Part shown: positions 9,194 through 16,183 of the stretch, in pieces
Position numbering within the stretch: position 1 is the first letter of the stretch
How the letters are laid out: each line of letters starts with the position of its first letter
Position numbers and translations under genes: made by a program
Assembly (NCBI GenBank): GCA_038206985.1
Contig: JBBRAH010000009.1
Coordinates: forward strand, 17,594 to 81,593
DNA length: 64,000 bases
Origin: CAXMST01 sp038206985
GTDB taxonomy: Bacteria > Actinomycetota > Thermoleophilia > Solirubrobacterales > 70-9
Direction: 5' to 3'
Notes under the pieces: generated by a model
What the model was told of the DNA's origin: nothing
What the model saw: only the letters and a program-made list of their open reading frames with translations
The model's database searches: none

Positions 9194-11124
9194 GCGGCAA
9201 GCTCAAGCGTTCCGGCGACCCGAAGCCCGAGCCGCCCGCCGACGGCGCTGCCGGGCTGCAGGGCGCCTGGCTGCTGATCCGTGACCTGTGGCGGCTGATC
9301 CGAGGCGAGGACCAGCGCGGCCGCAAGGTCCGCTGGCTCGTCGGCCTCTTGGGTCCCTATCGGCGGCGGGTGGCACTGATGATGGGTGCGCTGCTGGTCG
9401 CGACCGCGGCCTCCCTGGCTCCCCCATACCTGGTGGGCAAGGCCGTGGACGACGGGATCACGGCGGGCGACGCCGGTGCCCTGACCATCGTCGCGATCGC
9501 CTTCATCGTCAGCGCCACGCTGCTCTGGGCCGCCACCTACGCGCAGACCTACCTGGTGGGCTGGGTCGGGCAGCGAGCGCTCCAGGATCTGCGCGAGCGG
9601 ATCTATACGCACCTGCAGGCAATGTCGATCGGCTTCTACACGCGCAACCGGCCCGGCGTGCTGATCTCGCGGATGACCAACGACGTACAGGCGCTCGACA
9701 CACTGGTCACAGATGGCATCGTGACGCTGTTCAGCAGCGTGCTGACTCTGGTCGGAGTCGTGGTGATCATGCTCGCGCTCGACGCGCAGCTCGCGCTGAT
9801 CACCTTCCTCACCTTCCCTCTGCTGGCGATCAGCAGCGTGATCTTCCGCATCGTCTCGGCCAATGCCTACCGGCTGACGCGGGAGAAGATCGCCAACATC
9901 ACCGCCTACCTGCAGGAAAGTCTGAGCGGCGTCCGCGTGGTGCGCAGCTTCGGGCAGGAGAGTCGCCACATCACGGAGTTGGATCGCCTCAACGAGGAGA
10001 ACCGTGAGGTGAACATGCGCACGGTCTATCTGAACGCCTCCTACTTCCCCGCGGTGGAGCTGCTCAGCGCGATCGGCACCGCGGTGATCCTGCTCTACGG
10101 CGGCTACCAGGTGATCGACGGCAGCACGGAGGTGGGCATCCTGATCGCCTTCGTCGGCTACCTGGCGACGTTCTTCGATCCGATCCAGCAGATCAGCCAG
10201 CTGTACACGACCTACCAGCAGGGCATGGCCGCGCTCGACAAGATCTTCGACCTGCTGGACACACGCCCCGACACGGTGGACGCGCCCGACGCGATCGATC
10301 CCGGCGAGATCCGCGGCGAGGTACGGCTCGAGGGGGTCTGGTTCTCCTATGCGGAAGATGGTCGCCGCGCGCTGGCCTCGCAGCCGAACGCGCAGCCCCT
10401 CGATCCGGATGCGCCCGAGCCCGAGCCCGGCTGGGCCCTGCAGGACGTCGATTTGAGCATCCTGCCCGGCCAGACGGTGGCGCTCGTCGGCGAGACGGGA
10501 GCCGGCAAGTCGACGCTGGCGAAGCTGGTCGCCCGCTTCTACGACGCGCAGCGCGGCAGCGTGAGCGTGGACGGCATCGACGTGCGGGAGCTCGAGGCCT
10601 CGGCCCTGCGCAGCCGGCTCGGCATCGTGCCGCAGGAGGGCTTCCTGTTCAGTGGCACGATCCGCGAGAACGTGGCCTTCGGCAAGCCGAACGCGAGCGA
10701 GGAGGAGCTCGGGGCGGCGCTCAGCGCGGTCGGGGCTCTGGAGATGGTTGCGGCGCTTCCCGAAGGTCTGGAAACCCAGGTCGGCGAACGCGGCTCCCAG
10801 CTCTCGGCGGGGGAGCGACAGATCATCGCCTTCGCGAGGGCGCTGCTGGCCGAGCCCGCGATCTTGATCCTCGACGAGGCCACCTCCAACGTTGACGTGC
10901 GCACCGAGCGGCGGATCGAGGATGGGCTGCGACGACTGCTCGCAGGGCGCAGCGCCATCGTCATCGCCCATCGCCTCTCCACGATTCGCAACGCCGCTCG
11001 CATCGTCGTCCTCGACGGGGGGCGGGTCGCCGAGAGCGGCAGCCACGAGGAGCTGATTGCCGCGGGTGGCGCCTACGCACGCCTCTACGGTTCCTGGGAA
11101 GAGCAGGGAGGCGCGGCCGCCTGA
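9190..11124 (+). CDS. ABC exporter half-transporter with catalytic ATP site (subunit B)
   Basis: Partner of the preceding gene (644 aa). GTG 9190 overlaps the upstream stop as GTGA. The N-terminus carries a short extension before six membrane helices. The nucleotide-binding domain has Walker A 'GETGAGKST' at residues 434-442, signature 'LSAGERQI' and Walker B 'ILILDEATSNVD' with the catalytic Glu intact. 'LSAGERQ' is typical of the competent half of TM287/288-like heterodimers. A low-complexity insert ('QPNAQPLDPDAPEPEP') precedes the domain. Together the two genes should form one exporter with one consensus and one degenerate ATP site. Confidence 0.92.
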   Translation: MSGKLKRSGDPKPEPPADGAAGLQGAWLLIRDLWRLIRGEDQRGRKVRWLVGLLGPYRRRVALMMGALLVATAASLAPPYLVGKAVDDGITAGDAGALTIVAIAFIVSATLLWAATYAQTYLVGWVGQRALQDLRERIYTHLQAMSIGFYTRNRPGVLISRMTNDVQALDTLVTDGIVTLFSSVLTLVGVVVIMLALDAQLALITFLTFPLLAISSVIFRIVSANAYRLTREKIANITAYLQESLSGVRVVRSFGQESRHITELDRLNEENREVNMRTVYLNASYFPAVELLSAIGTAVILLYGGYQVIDGSTEVGILIAFVGYLATFFDPIQQISQLYTTYQQGMAALDKIFDLLDTRPDTVDAPDAIDPGEIRGEVRLEGVWFSYAEDGRRALASQPNAQPLDPDAPEPEPGWALQDVDLSILPGQTVALVGETGAGKSTLAKLVARFYDAQRGSVSVDGIDVRELEASALRSRLGIVPQEGFLFSGTIRENVAFGKPNASEEELGAALSAVGALEMVAALPEGLETQVGERGSQLSAGERQIIAFARALLAEPAILILDEATSNVDVRTERRIEDGLRRLLAGRSAIVIAHRLSTIRNAARIVVLDGGRVAESGSHEELIAAGGAYARLYGSWEEQGGAAA

Positions 11125-11169
11125 GCCGCCGGGGCGGATCCTTCGGGACGGCGCCGGAAGCGGAGTGGG

Positions 11170-11859
11170 TCAGCCCGCGCCGAGGCCGCCGGAGCCGCCG
11201 CCGGAGCCGCCGCTGGAGCCTCCACCTGTACCGCCACCGGTTCCGGCGCCGCCGGTGCCGCCGGTCGGAGGGGCCGGAGCCGGAGCCGGAGCGGGCGCCG
11301 GGGCAACGCCGCCGGAATCCGGGGTGGCGCTGGTCGTCCCGTCGCTCGGCAACGCCGTGGCCTCCTGGCCGCAGCTCTCGAAGCCGAACTCGTCGGCCGC
11401 GAGCCGCGCGTCGGCCTCGGCCTGCGCAAGTTCGCCACCGAGAAGGTCGTACTGCTCGGTGTCGCCACTCTTTGCTGCCGACTGGCGCTGCTTGAGCAGG
11501 CGAACCTGCTCGCCCAGCGCGGCGAGGTAGCGATCGAGGGCGCCGGCCGGGTCGTCGGGGGCATCGAGGGCCTCGAGGGCCGTCAGGACCCCCGCCGTGA
11601 TCTGCTGCTCCTGGGCCGCTGAGAGGGCGAGGTTCTGGGCCGAGCTGCTCGAACCGAGGTTGGCGATCGCCGCATTCGCCTCCTGGCAGCGGGAGTCGGT
11701 GGTGGCGATGTACTCGCGCTTGGAAAGGGCCGAACTCGAGGTCGTGTCCTCGGGCGCGGTGGTCTGGCCGATGGGTTCGATCGGGGCGTCGTCTCCCCCG
11801 CAGCCGCCGAGAGCAATCACAGCTCCGGTGGCAAGGGTCGCGATTACGCGCGTGCTCAT
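11170..11859 (-). CDS. lipoprotein of unknown function with Pro/Gly-rich tail
   Basis: 229 aa from ATG 11859-11857. The start 'MSTRVIATLATGAVIALGGC' is a lipoprotein signal with the lipobox Cys at about residue 20, so the protein is probably anchored on the outer face of the membrane. A helical Ala/Glu/Gln-rich middle (about residues 45-165) contains two Cys that could form a disulfide. The end is a (AP)n run followed by Gly/Ser repeats. Domain order resembles unnamed Solirubrobacterales lipoproteins. It is convergent with the ABC exporter genes. Confidence 0.7.
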   Translation of the reverse strand: MSTRVIATLATGAVIALGGCGGDDAPIEPIGQTTAPEDTTSSSALSKREYIATTDSRCQEANAAIANLGSSSSAQNLALSAAQEQQITAGVLTALEALDAPDDPAGALDRYLAALGEQVRLLKQRQSAAKSGDTEQYDLLGGELAQAEADARLAADEFGFESCGQEATALPSDGTTSATPDSGGVAPAPAPAPAPAPPTGGTGGAGTGGGTGGGSSGGSGGGSGGLGAG

Positions 11860-11922
11860 GCGCCAAAGATTAGACGGGGCCGCGGCCGGGACCCGAGTAT
11901 GCCGCGGCCTGCAACCCCGCAA

Positions 11923-12435
11923 TCAGGCGTCGTGCCGCGGTCGAGGAACCGGTCGGCCGCGGCGCCTTGAGACGCGAGAGGCGCTGCTCGACTCGGAGCG
12001 AGCGTGACTGGGAAGCGAGATGTCCGGTTTCCAGGACGCCGCTCGCGCCCCGGGCGGCAACACCGCCTCAGAGAAGCGACGCATCCGCTCCACGTGCCGA
12101 TGCCGTGCCGGGGCCAGGCCCCATGACGCCAACATCAGGTAGGGGTCGTCCTCCTCCGCAGCCCGCTCCAGAGCCGGCGGGGCATTGTGGCTTTGCTCAC
12201 CCCCGAGCAGGAAGCGAAACATCCGGCGCACCAGTGACGAGACGGCGAACGCTGCCGCCATTCCGACCGTCACCGCACTCAGGAACGGCAGGTAGACCTC
12301 GTTGAGCTGACAGCTCACCATTCCGTTGCCGACACCCGCGCACTCACTGCCGGCACTGAGGTAGGAGAGGCCGGCGTACGCGCCCGCGGCGCCGCCGACC
12401 ACTACCAGTAGAACTGCGGTTATCCGAGACATCAT
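11923..12435 (-). CDS. small membrane protein of unknown function
   Basis: 170 aa from the first of two consecutive ATGs; GGAG is better spaced for the second (12432). There are two hydrophobic segments ('ITAVLLVVVGGAAGAYAGL' and 'FLSAVTVGMAAAFAVSSL') separated by a short loop with two Cys, then an Arg-rich soluble tail of about 85 residues containing 'DDPYLMLASWGLAP'. No family recognised. Confidence 0.55.
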   Translation of the reverse strand: MMSRITAVLLVVVGGAAGAYAGLSYLSAGSECAGVGNGMVSCQLNEVYLPFLSAVTVGMAAAFAVSSLVRRMFRFLLGGEQSHNAPPALERAAEEDDPYLMLASWGLAPARHRHVERMRRFSEAVLPPGARAASWKPDISLPSHARSESSSASRVSRRRGRPVPRPRHDA

Positions 12436-12585
12436 GTCTCCATTTCCGGGCCCCACATCCTGCCGGGCCCCCAGCGGCATCCATGCCGACCGGTTGTATT
12501 CGCTTGTCCTTCCTATCGGCCCACCACCACAGCCGACGAGCGCCGGGTAGCGAACTAGACAAATGTCTACGGAAGGCATGGCCAC

Positions 12586-13185
12586 CTAGGCAGCGACCGC
12601 GTCATCTGTCCCCGGCTCACCCCGATTCCGGCCTCCATAGTTGGGTGTCTGCGAGTGGCAGTTCGGGCACAGCAACTGCAGGTTGGCAAGCCTGTTGTCG
12701 CGCCCATTCCCATTGACGTCGTGAAGGTGAAGGTTGGGAACCTGTCCCCGCCAATCACTGATCCCACAGACTTCACAGCTGCCAGACTTCACACCCTCGC
12801 GTATCAGTCGCTTCTTCAGCGATTGGCGACCGCGGCGAGCGTCGCGAACCAGCAGTTCGTCGAGCGGCATCGCGCTGGGTCTGGGCACGATGTCCCCCCG
12901 CTGCACGGCATGGGTTCAGGCCTGGCGGGAAAAGCCGAACTCTTTCCGGCACTCACGGGCCGACAGGCCCGACTCATAAGCGCGACGAATCGCCTGCCAG
13001 TCGTAGTGCCGGGCGCAGCGCTGGTTCATCTCATAGCCAAGCCTGCGGGCGTGGTAGCTGACGGTCGGCCGCGACACGCCAAGTTGCGCGGCGATCTCGG
13101 CGCGCGAGACGCCGGCATCCAGCATCCGAGCGACTCTCGTTCGAGTCTGGCCGGGGGCTCGATCGGGTGCGCTTACTACGAACAA
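12586..13185 (-). pseudogene. HTH-HNH endonuclease interrupted by one in-frame TGA
   Basis: One continuous frame of 200 codons encodes a helix-turn-helix part ('GVSRAEIAAQLGVSRPTVSY'), a middle part ('YDWQAIRRAYESGLSARECR') and an HNH nuclease part with CxxC...CxxC zinc ligands ('CEVCGISDWRG', 'LHLHDVNGNGRDNRLANLQ', 'LLCPNCHS'). A TGA at 12918-12916 splits it after 'GFSRQA' and before 'THAVQRGDIVPR'. Relatives, as I recall them, carry Trp at this point, so a TGG to TGA change explains it. The HNH part could be restarted from GTG 12906. The first available start is TTG 13185, inside a LexA-like box. The gene is probably inactive, or the base is a sequencing error. Confidence 0.75.
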
Positions 13186-13192
13186 ATGTTCG
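13179..13192. promoter_or_regulatory. candidate LexA (SOS) box
   Basis: The sequence CGAACAAATGTTCG fits the Gram-positive/actinobacterial LexA operator CGAAC-N4-GTTCG exactly in both half-sites. It sits at the 5' end of the HNH endonuclease gene and about 50 bp downstream of the tRNA-Gln gene on the same strand, where an operator for the nuclease gene would be expected. It is called from sequence alone; binding is inferred. Confidence 0.55.
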
Positions 13193-13239
13193 CATGCGCG
13201 CCGGACGCAGCGGCGTTTGCCGTCCCCTTCGTCGGCTAC

Positions 13240-13309
13240 TGCGGGTCAGGGACTCGAACCCCAAATTCCTGCTCCAGAGGCAGGCGTGATGCCGATTTCA
13301 CCAACCCGC
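13240..13309 (-). tRNA. tRNA-Gln (anticodon CTG)
   Basis: Read on the minus strand, GCGGGTT at the 5' end pairs with GACCCGC at the 3' end (one G-T pair), with A as discriminator base. The anticodon arm is CCTGC-CTCTGGA-GCAGG, giving anticodon CTG, which reads CAG (Gln). The T arm contains the usual GGTTCGAGTCC. The CCA end is not encoded. At 70 nt it is slightly short in the D-arm region. Confidence 0.85.
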
Positions 13310-13343
13310 AAGGCCGGGACAACGAGGCCCCGGGCAGGACAGG

Positions 13344-14579
13344 CTAGCGAGTTCCGAGCTCACTCAACTCGACACCCGTGTCGCCCAGGGCAGAGGGGTC
13401 CTCGAGCGCGGTACCGGCCTCGATCAGGCGCCGGGCCTGCTGGAGATCCTCGCTGCGCCCGACCGAGAGCGCGGCGAGCACAGCGCCGTCCGCCAGGTAC
13501 CAGGCGGAGAACTCGCCGGCCTCGCGATCGCCGCGGAAGATCACCTGATCCCAGTCCTGGGCGTTGCCGACGTACTCCAGTCCGGCCCAGTCGCTGAGGT
13601 CGCTGAAGAAGTACGGGACGACGGTGTAGGGCTCGGTCTCGCCGAGCATCGAGCGCGCCGCGTGCCGGCCCTGCTGGAAGGCCACGTCCCAGTGCTCGAT
13701 CCGCAAGCGGCGGCCGAGCAGCTCGCTCTCGAAGTTGCAGCAATCGCCGGCGGCAAAGACGCCCTCGGCGGATGTCTGCAGCCTGGAATCGCAGAGCACC
13801 CCGTCGTCGCAGTCCAGGCCCGCGCGCTCGGCGAGCATCGTGTCCGGCTTCACGCCGGCGCCGACGACGACCCCCTCGCAGGCGATCTCGCGGCCTGATT
13901 TGGTCAGGACCGCCTCGACCCGATCCTCGCCCTTGAAGCCAACCAGTTCCTCGCCGCCGATCAACTCGATGCCCTTCGACTCGAGCAGCTCGTGGAAGAA
14001 GGTCCCAACCTCGGGCCCGAAGGTGTTCGAGAGCGCGGTCTCCTCCATCATCACGATCGTGCACTTCTTGCCCATCTCGGCCAGTGAAGCGGCGACCTCG
14101 CAGCCGATGTAGCTGCCGCCGACCAGGACCACGTTCTCGACCCCATCGAGGTCGGAGCGGATCGAATCGGAGTTGCCGAAGGCGCGCAGGTAGTGCACGC
14201 CATCGAGCTGTGCCCCGTCCACCCTGAGGATGTTGACCATCGCCCCGGTGGCAATCAGAGCTTTGCCGTAGGCAACCTCCTGCTTGCCCTGGAGCTTCGC
14301 GGTGCGGTTCTCCAGATCCAGGCCCATGACGCTCTTACCGGTAAGCAGCTCGACGTCGTTGTCCTCGTACCAGTCGACCGGGTGCACGAGCGCATCGCCG
14401 CGCTCGCTCTCCCCGCGCAGGTAGTCCTTGGAGAGCGGCGGCCGGTCATACGGTGGGTCGGGCTCCCTTCCGACGAGCAAGATCGAGCCCTCCTCCCCCT
14501 TCTTCCGCAGCTCCGCGGCACATTGCGCGGAAGCGATGCCCCCGCCGATCAGCAGGTAGTCGACTTCTCTGTCAGCCAT
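13344..14579 (-). CDS. FAD-dependent pyridine nucleotide oxidoreductase (ferredoxin-reductase/AIFM3-like)
   Basis: 411 aa from ATG 14579-14577. The N-terminal FAD motif is 'YLLIGGGIASAQCAAELR'; 'PYDRPPLSKDYLRG' is typical of BphA4/AIFM3-type reductases. The NAD(P)-binding motif is 'VVLVGGSYIGCEVAASLAEM'. 'GVFAAGDCC' is the second FAD contact. The last 90 residues match the reductase C-terminal domain. Such enzymes pass electrons from NAD(P)H to a [2Fe-2S] ferredoxin, but no ferredoxin or oxygenase gene is adjacent, so the partner is unknown. A longer open frame reaching 15326 runs into the TrkA genes and is not used. Confidence 0.88.
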   Translation of the reverse strand: MADREVDYLLIGGGIASAQCAAELRKKGEEGSILLVGREPDPPYDRPPLSKDYLRGESERGDALVHPVDWYEDNDVELLTGKSVMGLDLENRTAKLQGKQEVAYGKALIATGAMVNILRVDGAQLDGVHYLRAFGNSDSIRSDLDGVENVVLVGGSYIGCEVAASLAEMGKKCTIVMMEETALSNTFGPEVGTFFHELLESKGIELIGGEELVGFKGEDRVEAVLTKSGREIACEGVVVGAGVKPDTMLAERAGLDCDDGVLCDSRLQTSAEGVFAAGDCCNFESELLGRRLRIEHWDVAFQQGRHAARSMLGETEPYTVVPYFFSDLSDWAGLEYVGNAQDWDQVIFRGDREAGEFSAWYLADGAVLAALSVGRSEDLQQARRLIEAGTALEDPSALGDTGVELSELGTR

Positions 14580-14629
14580 GGGGGAAAACCTAGCGGGGTC
14601 GCCGTGCCGGGCGCCTCGCAGGCGATGTC

Positions 14630-15316
14630 TCAAGCACCGGCAGCGCCCTGCAGGTAGGCGGTCAGCGCCTCCTCGACGCCGGATTCGAGCACCGCCAGGA
14701 CCTCGTCGCCGGCCTCCAGCACCGTCTGCGCCGTGGGCACGAACCCGGTTCCGTCCCGCAGCACCGAGATCAGGAGGCTGCCGGCGGGCATGGTGAGGTC
14801 CCGGACCGACTGCCCGACGACGGGCGAGCCGTGCGCGATCTGCATCTCGATCACCTGCAGCCGCTCGCCGGGCAGGTCCAGCAGGTGGATCAGGCCGTGG
14901 CGCGGCACCTCGTGCTCGATCAGGCGCAGAATCAGATCCGTCGCCGAGACGTAGGGCTTGATATCCAGCAGCTCGAAGTGCGGCCGATTGCGGGGGTTGT
15001 TGCAGCGGGCGATGATCCGCTCGACGCCGTACTTCTCGCGGGCGACCTGACAGATCAGGATGTTGTCCTCGTCGTCGCCGGTCACCGCGATCACCATGTC
15101 GGCCTCCTGCACGCCGGCCCGTTCCAGGACCCAGAGCTCGGACGCGTCGCCGTAGTAGACTTGGCGCTCGAGCTCCTGCTCGACGATCAGATAGCGGCGC
15201 CGGTTCTGCTCGATCAGGCGCACCGTGTGGCCGCTCTCGATCAGCTCCCGGGTCAGGTTCCAGCCGACCTTGCCCGCGCCGACCACGAGGATCTCCAGTG
15301 GGCTTCCCGCCTCCAT
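14630..15316 (-). CDS. TrkA-like potassium channel/transport regulator (TrkA-N plus TrkA-C)
   Basis: 228 aa. An N-terminal NAD-binding Rossmann domain ('EILVVGAGKVGWNLTREL', about residues 7-125) is followed by a C-terminal RCK-C/TrkA-C domain ('GSPVVGQSVRDLTMPAGSLL'). ATG 15316-15314 overlaps the stop of the upstream TrkA-N gene as TGATG, so the two are translationally coupled. These are cytosolic gating subunits of K+ uptake systems or channels. No TrkH/KtrB pore gene is in the window. Confidence 0.88.
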   Translation of the reverse strand: MEAGSPLEILVVGAGKVGWNLTRELIESGHTVRLIEQNRRRYLIVEQELERQVYYGDASELWVLERAGVQEADMVIAVTGDDEDNILICQVAREKYGVERIIARCNNPRNRPHFELLDIKPYVSATDLILRLIEHEVPRHGLIHLLDLPGERLQVIEMQIAHGSPVVGQSVRDLTMPAGSLLISVLRDGTGFVPTAQTVLEAGDEVLAVLESGVEEALTAYLQGAAGA

Positions 15317-15765
15317 CACTCGCCACCCTGACCCGGCCGGGGCTCCGCGGCCCGGACCTGCTCGCTGAGCATCTCGATCGCCGAGCGGGTCGGGCAGATC
15401 GTGCGCATGCCCTGGCGCTCGTACCACTCGGCCCGCCAGGGATCCATGATCCTGGCGATCACCGTGGGCACGTTGAACCGCTTGCGGGCGATCTGGGCGA
15501 TCACGATGTTCGTGTTGTCGCCGTCGGTGGAGGCGACGAAGGCATGCGCGCGCTCGATTCCCGCGGCCAGCATCGCATCGACCTCCAGTGCCTGGCCGAC
15601 GGTGAAGCTGCCCCCGGACTCCACCCAACCGTGCTCGAGACCGACCTCGAGACGCGCCAGCGAGTCCGGATCCTCATCCAGGCAGGAGATCTCATGCCCC
15701 TCGGCGAGCATGGTTCTCGCCAGTGAGGAGCCGACTCGACCGATTCCGGCGACGAGGACGAACAC
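15316..15765 (-). CDS. TrkA-N domain protein (KTN/RCK-N)
   Basis: 149 aa, GTG start at 15765. It is a single NAD-binding Rossmann domain: 'VLVAGIGRVGSSLARTMLAE' at the N-terminus, acidic 'CLDEDPDSLARLE' ending the second strand, then 'AFVASTDGDNTNIVIAQIA'. There is no TrkA-C domain, which is supplied by the coupled downstream gene. The pair probably forms a hetero-oligomeric gating ring. Confidence 0.85.
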   Translation of the reverse strand: MFVLVAGIGRVGSSLARTMLAEGHEISCLDEDPDSLARLEVGLEHGWVESGGSFTVGQALEVDAMLAAGIERAHAFVASTDGDNTNIVIAQIARKRFNVPTVIARIMDPWRAEWYERQGMRTICPTRSAIEMLSEQVRAAEPRPGQGGE

Positions 15766-15831
15766 GGCCCGATCGTATTGGCCCGGCCCGGCCCAGGTAG
15801 CCAGCCCACCGGCTGCGGCCGCCCCGGGGGC

Positions 15832-16041
15832 TCAGAGGTGGCGGCGCAGGCCCCAGTAGACACGACCGCCGCCGAGCAGCACGAAGACCACACTGATCAC
15901 GAACTCGATCGATCCGGCTCCTTCTCCCGTGGCAAGGATCTTGATCGCCGCCCAAAGGCCGAAGATCATGATCACCGAGCCGAAGACCACGCTGGCCGCC
16001 GCGTAGATGTCGGGCTCGTCGCGCCGCTCGTTGCCGCTCAT
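15832..16041 (-). CDS. small two-helix membrane protein
   Basis: 69 aa from ATG 16041-16039 ('MSGNERRDEPDIYAAASVVF'). Two hydrophobic stretches ('VVFGSVIMIFGLWAAIKIL' and 'IEFVISVVFVLLGGGRVYW') suggest a hairpin membrane protein. No function recognised. It lies between the TrkA pair and the hppA terminator on the same strand. Confidence 0.55.
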   Translation of the reverse strand: MSGNERRDEPDIYAAASVVFGSVIMIFGLWAAIKILATGEGAGSIEFVISVVFVLLGGGRVYWGLRRHL

Positions 16042-16114
16042 GCTCCACACAGCACAGCAGACCGGGCCCACCGGCAACTGCCCCCGCTCCTCCGGGCACT
16101 CCCCCACAACGCAG

Positions 16115-16144
16115 AAGGGGCGGCCTCGCTGGAGGCCGCCCCTT
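16115..16144 (-). terminator. strong hairpin downstream of hppA
   Basis: A perfect 13-bp inverted repeat with a four-base loop (AAGGGGCGGCCTC, loop, GAGGCCGCCCCTT) lies 40 bp past the hppA stop. On the minus strand it is followed by only a short T-containing tail (CTGCGTTGTG), so termination efficiency is uncertain. No other gene explains it. Confidence 0.6.
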
Positions 16145-16183
16145 CCGGACGCTACCCTGGCGGCGCTGCCGCCGGGAACGTTC

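Noticed and set aside
9106..11046. 646-codon open frame opposite ABC exporter subunit B
   Set aside because: Antisense shadow; His/Gln/Asp/Arg-rich composition and no recognisable domain, whereas the other strand encodes a clear ABC protein.
11265..11320. Tandem GGAGCC-like repeat as a CRISPR or minisatellite element
   Set aside because: It is the codon repeat for an Ala-Pro run within the lipoprotein gene.
12916..12918. TGA read as tryptophan or selenocysteine in the HNH gene
   Set aside because: TGA ends many intact genes in this window, and no selenocysteine insertion structure or expected Cys/Sec site is present; a point change is simpler.
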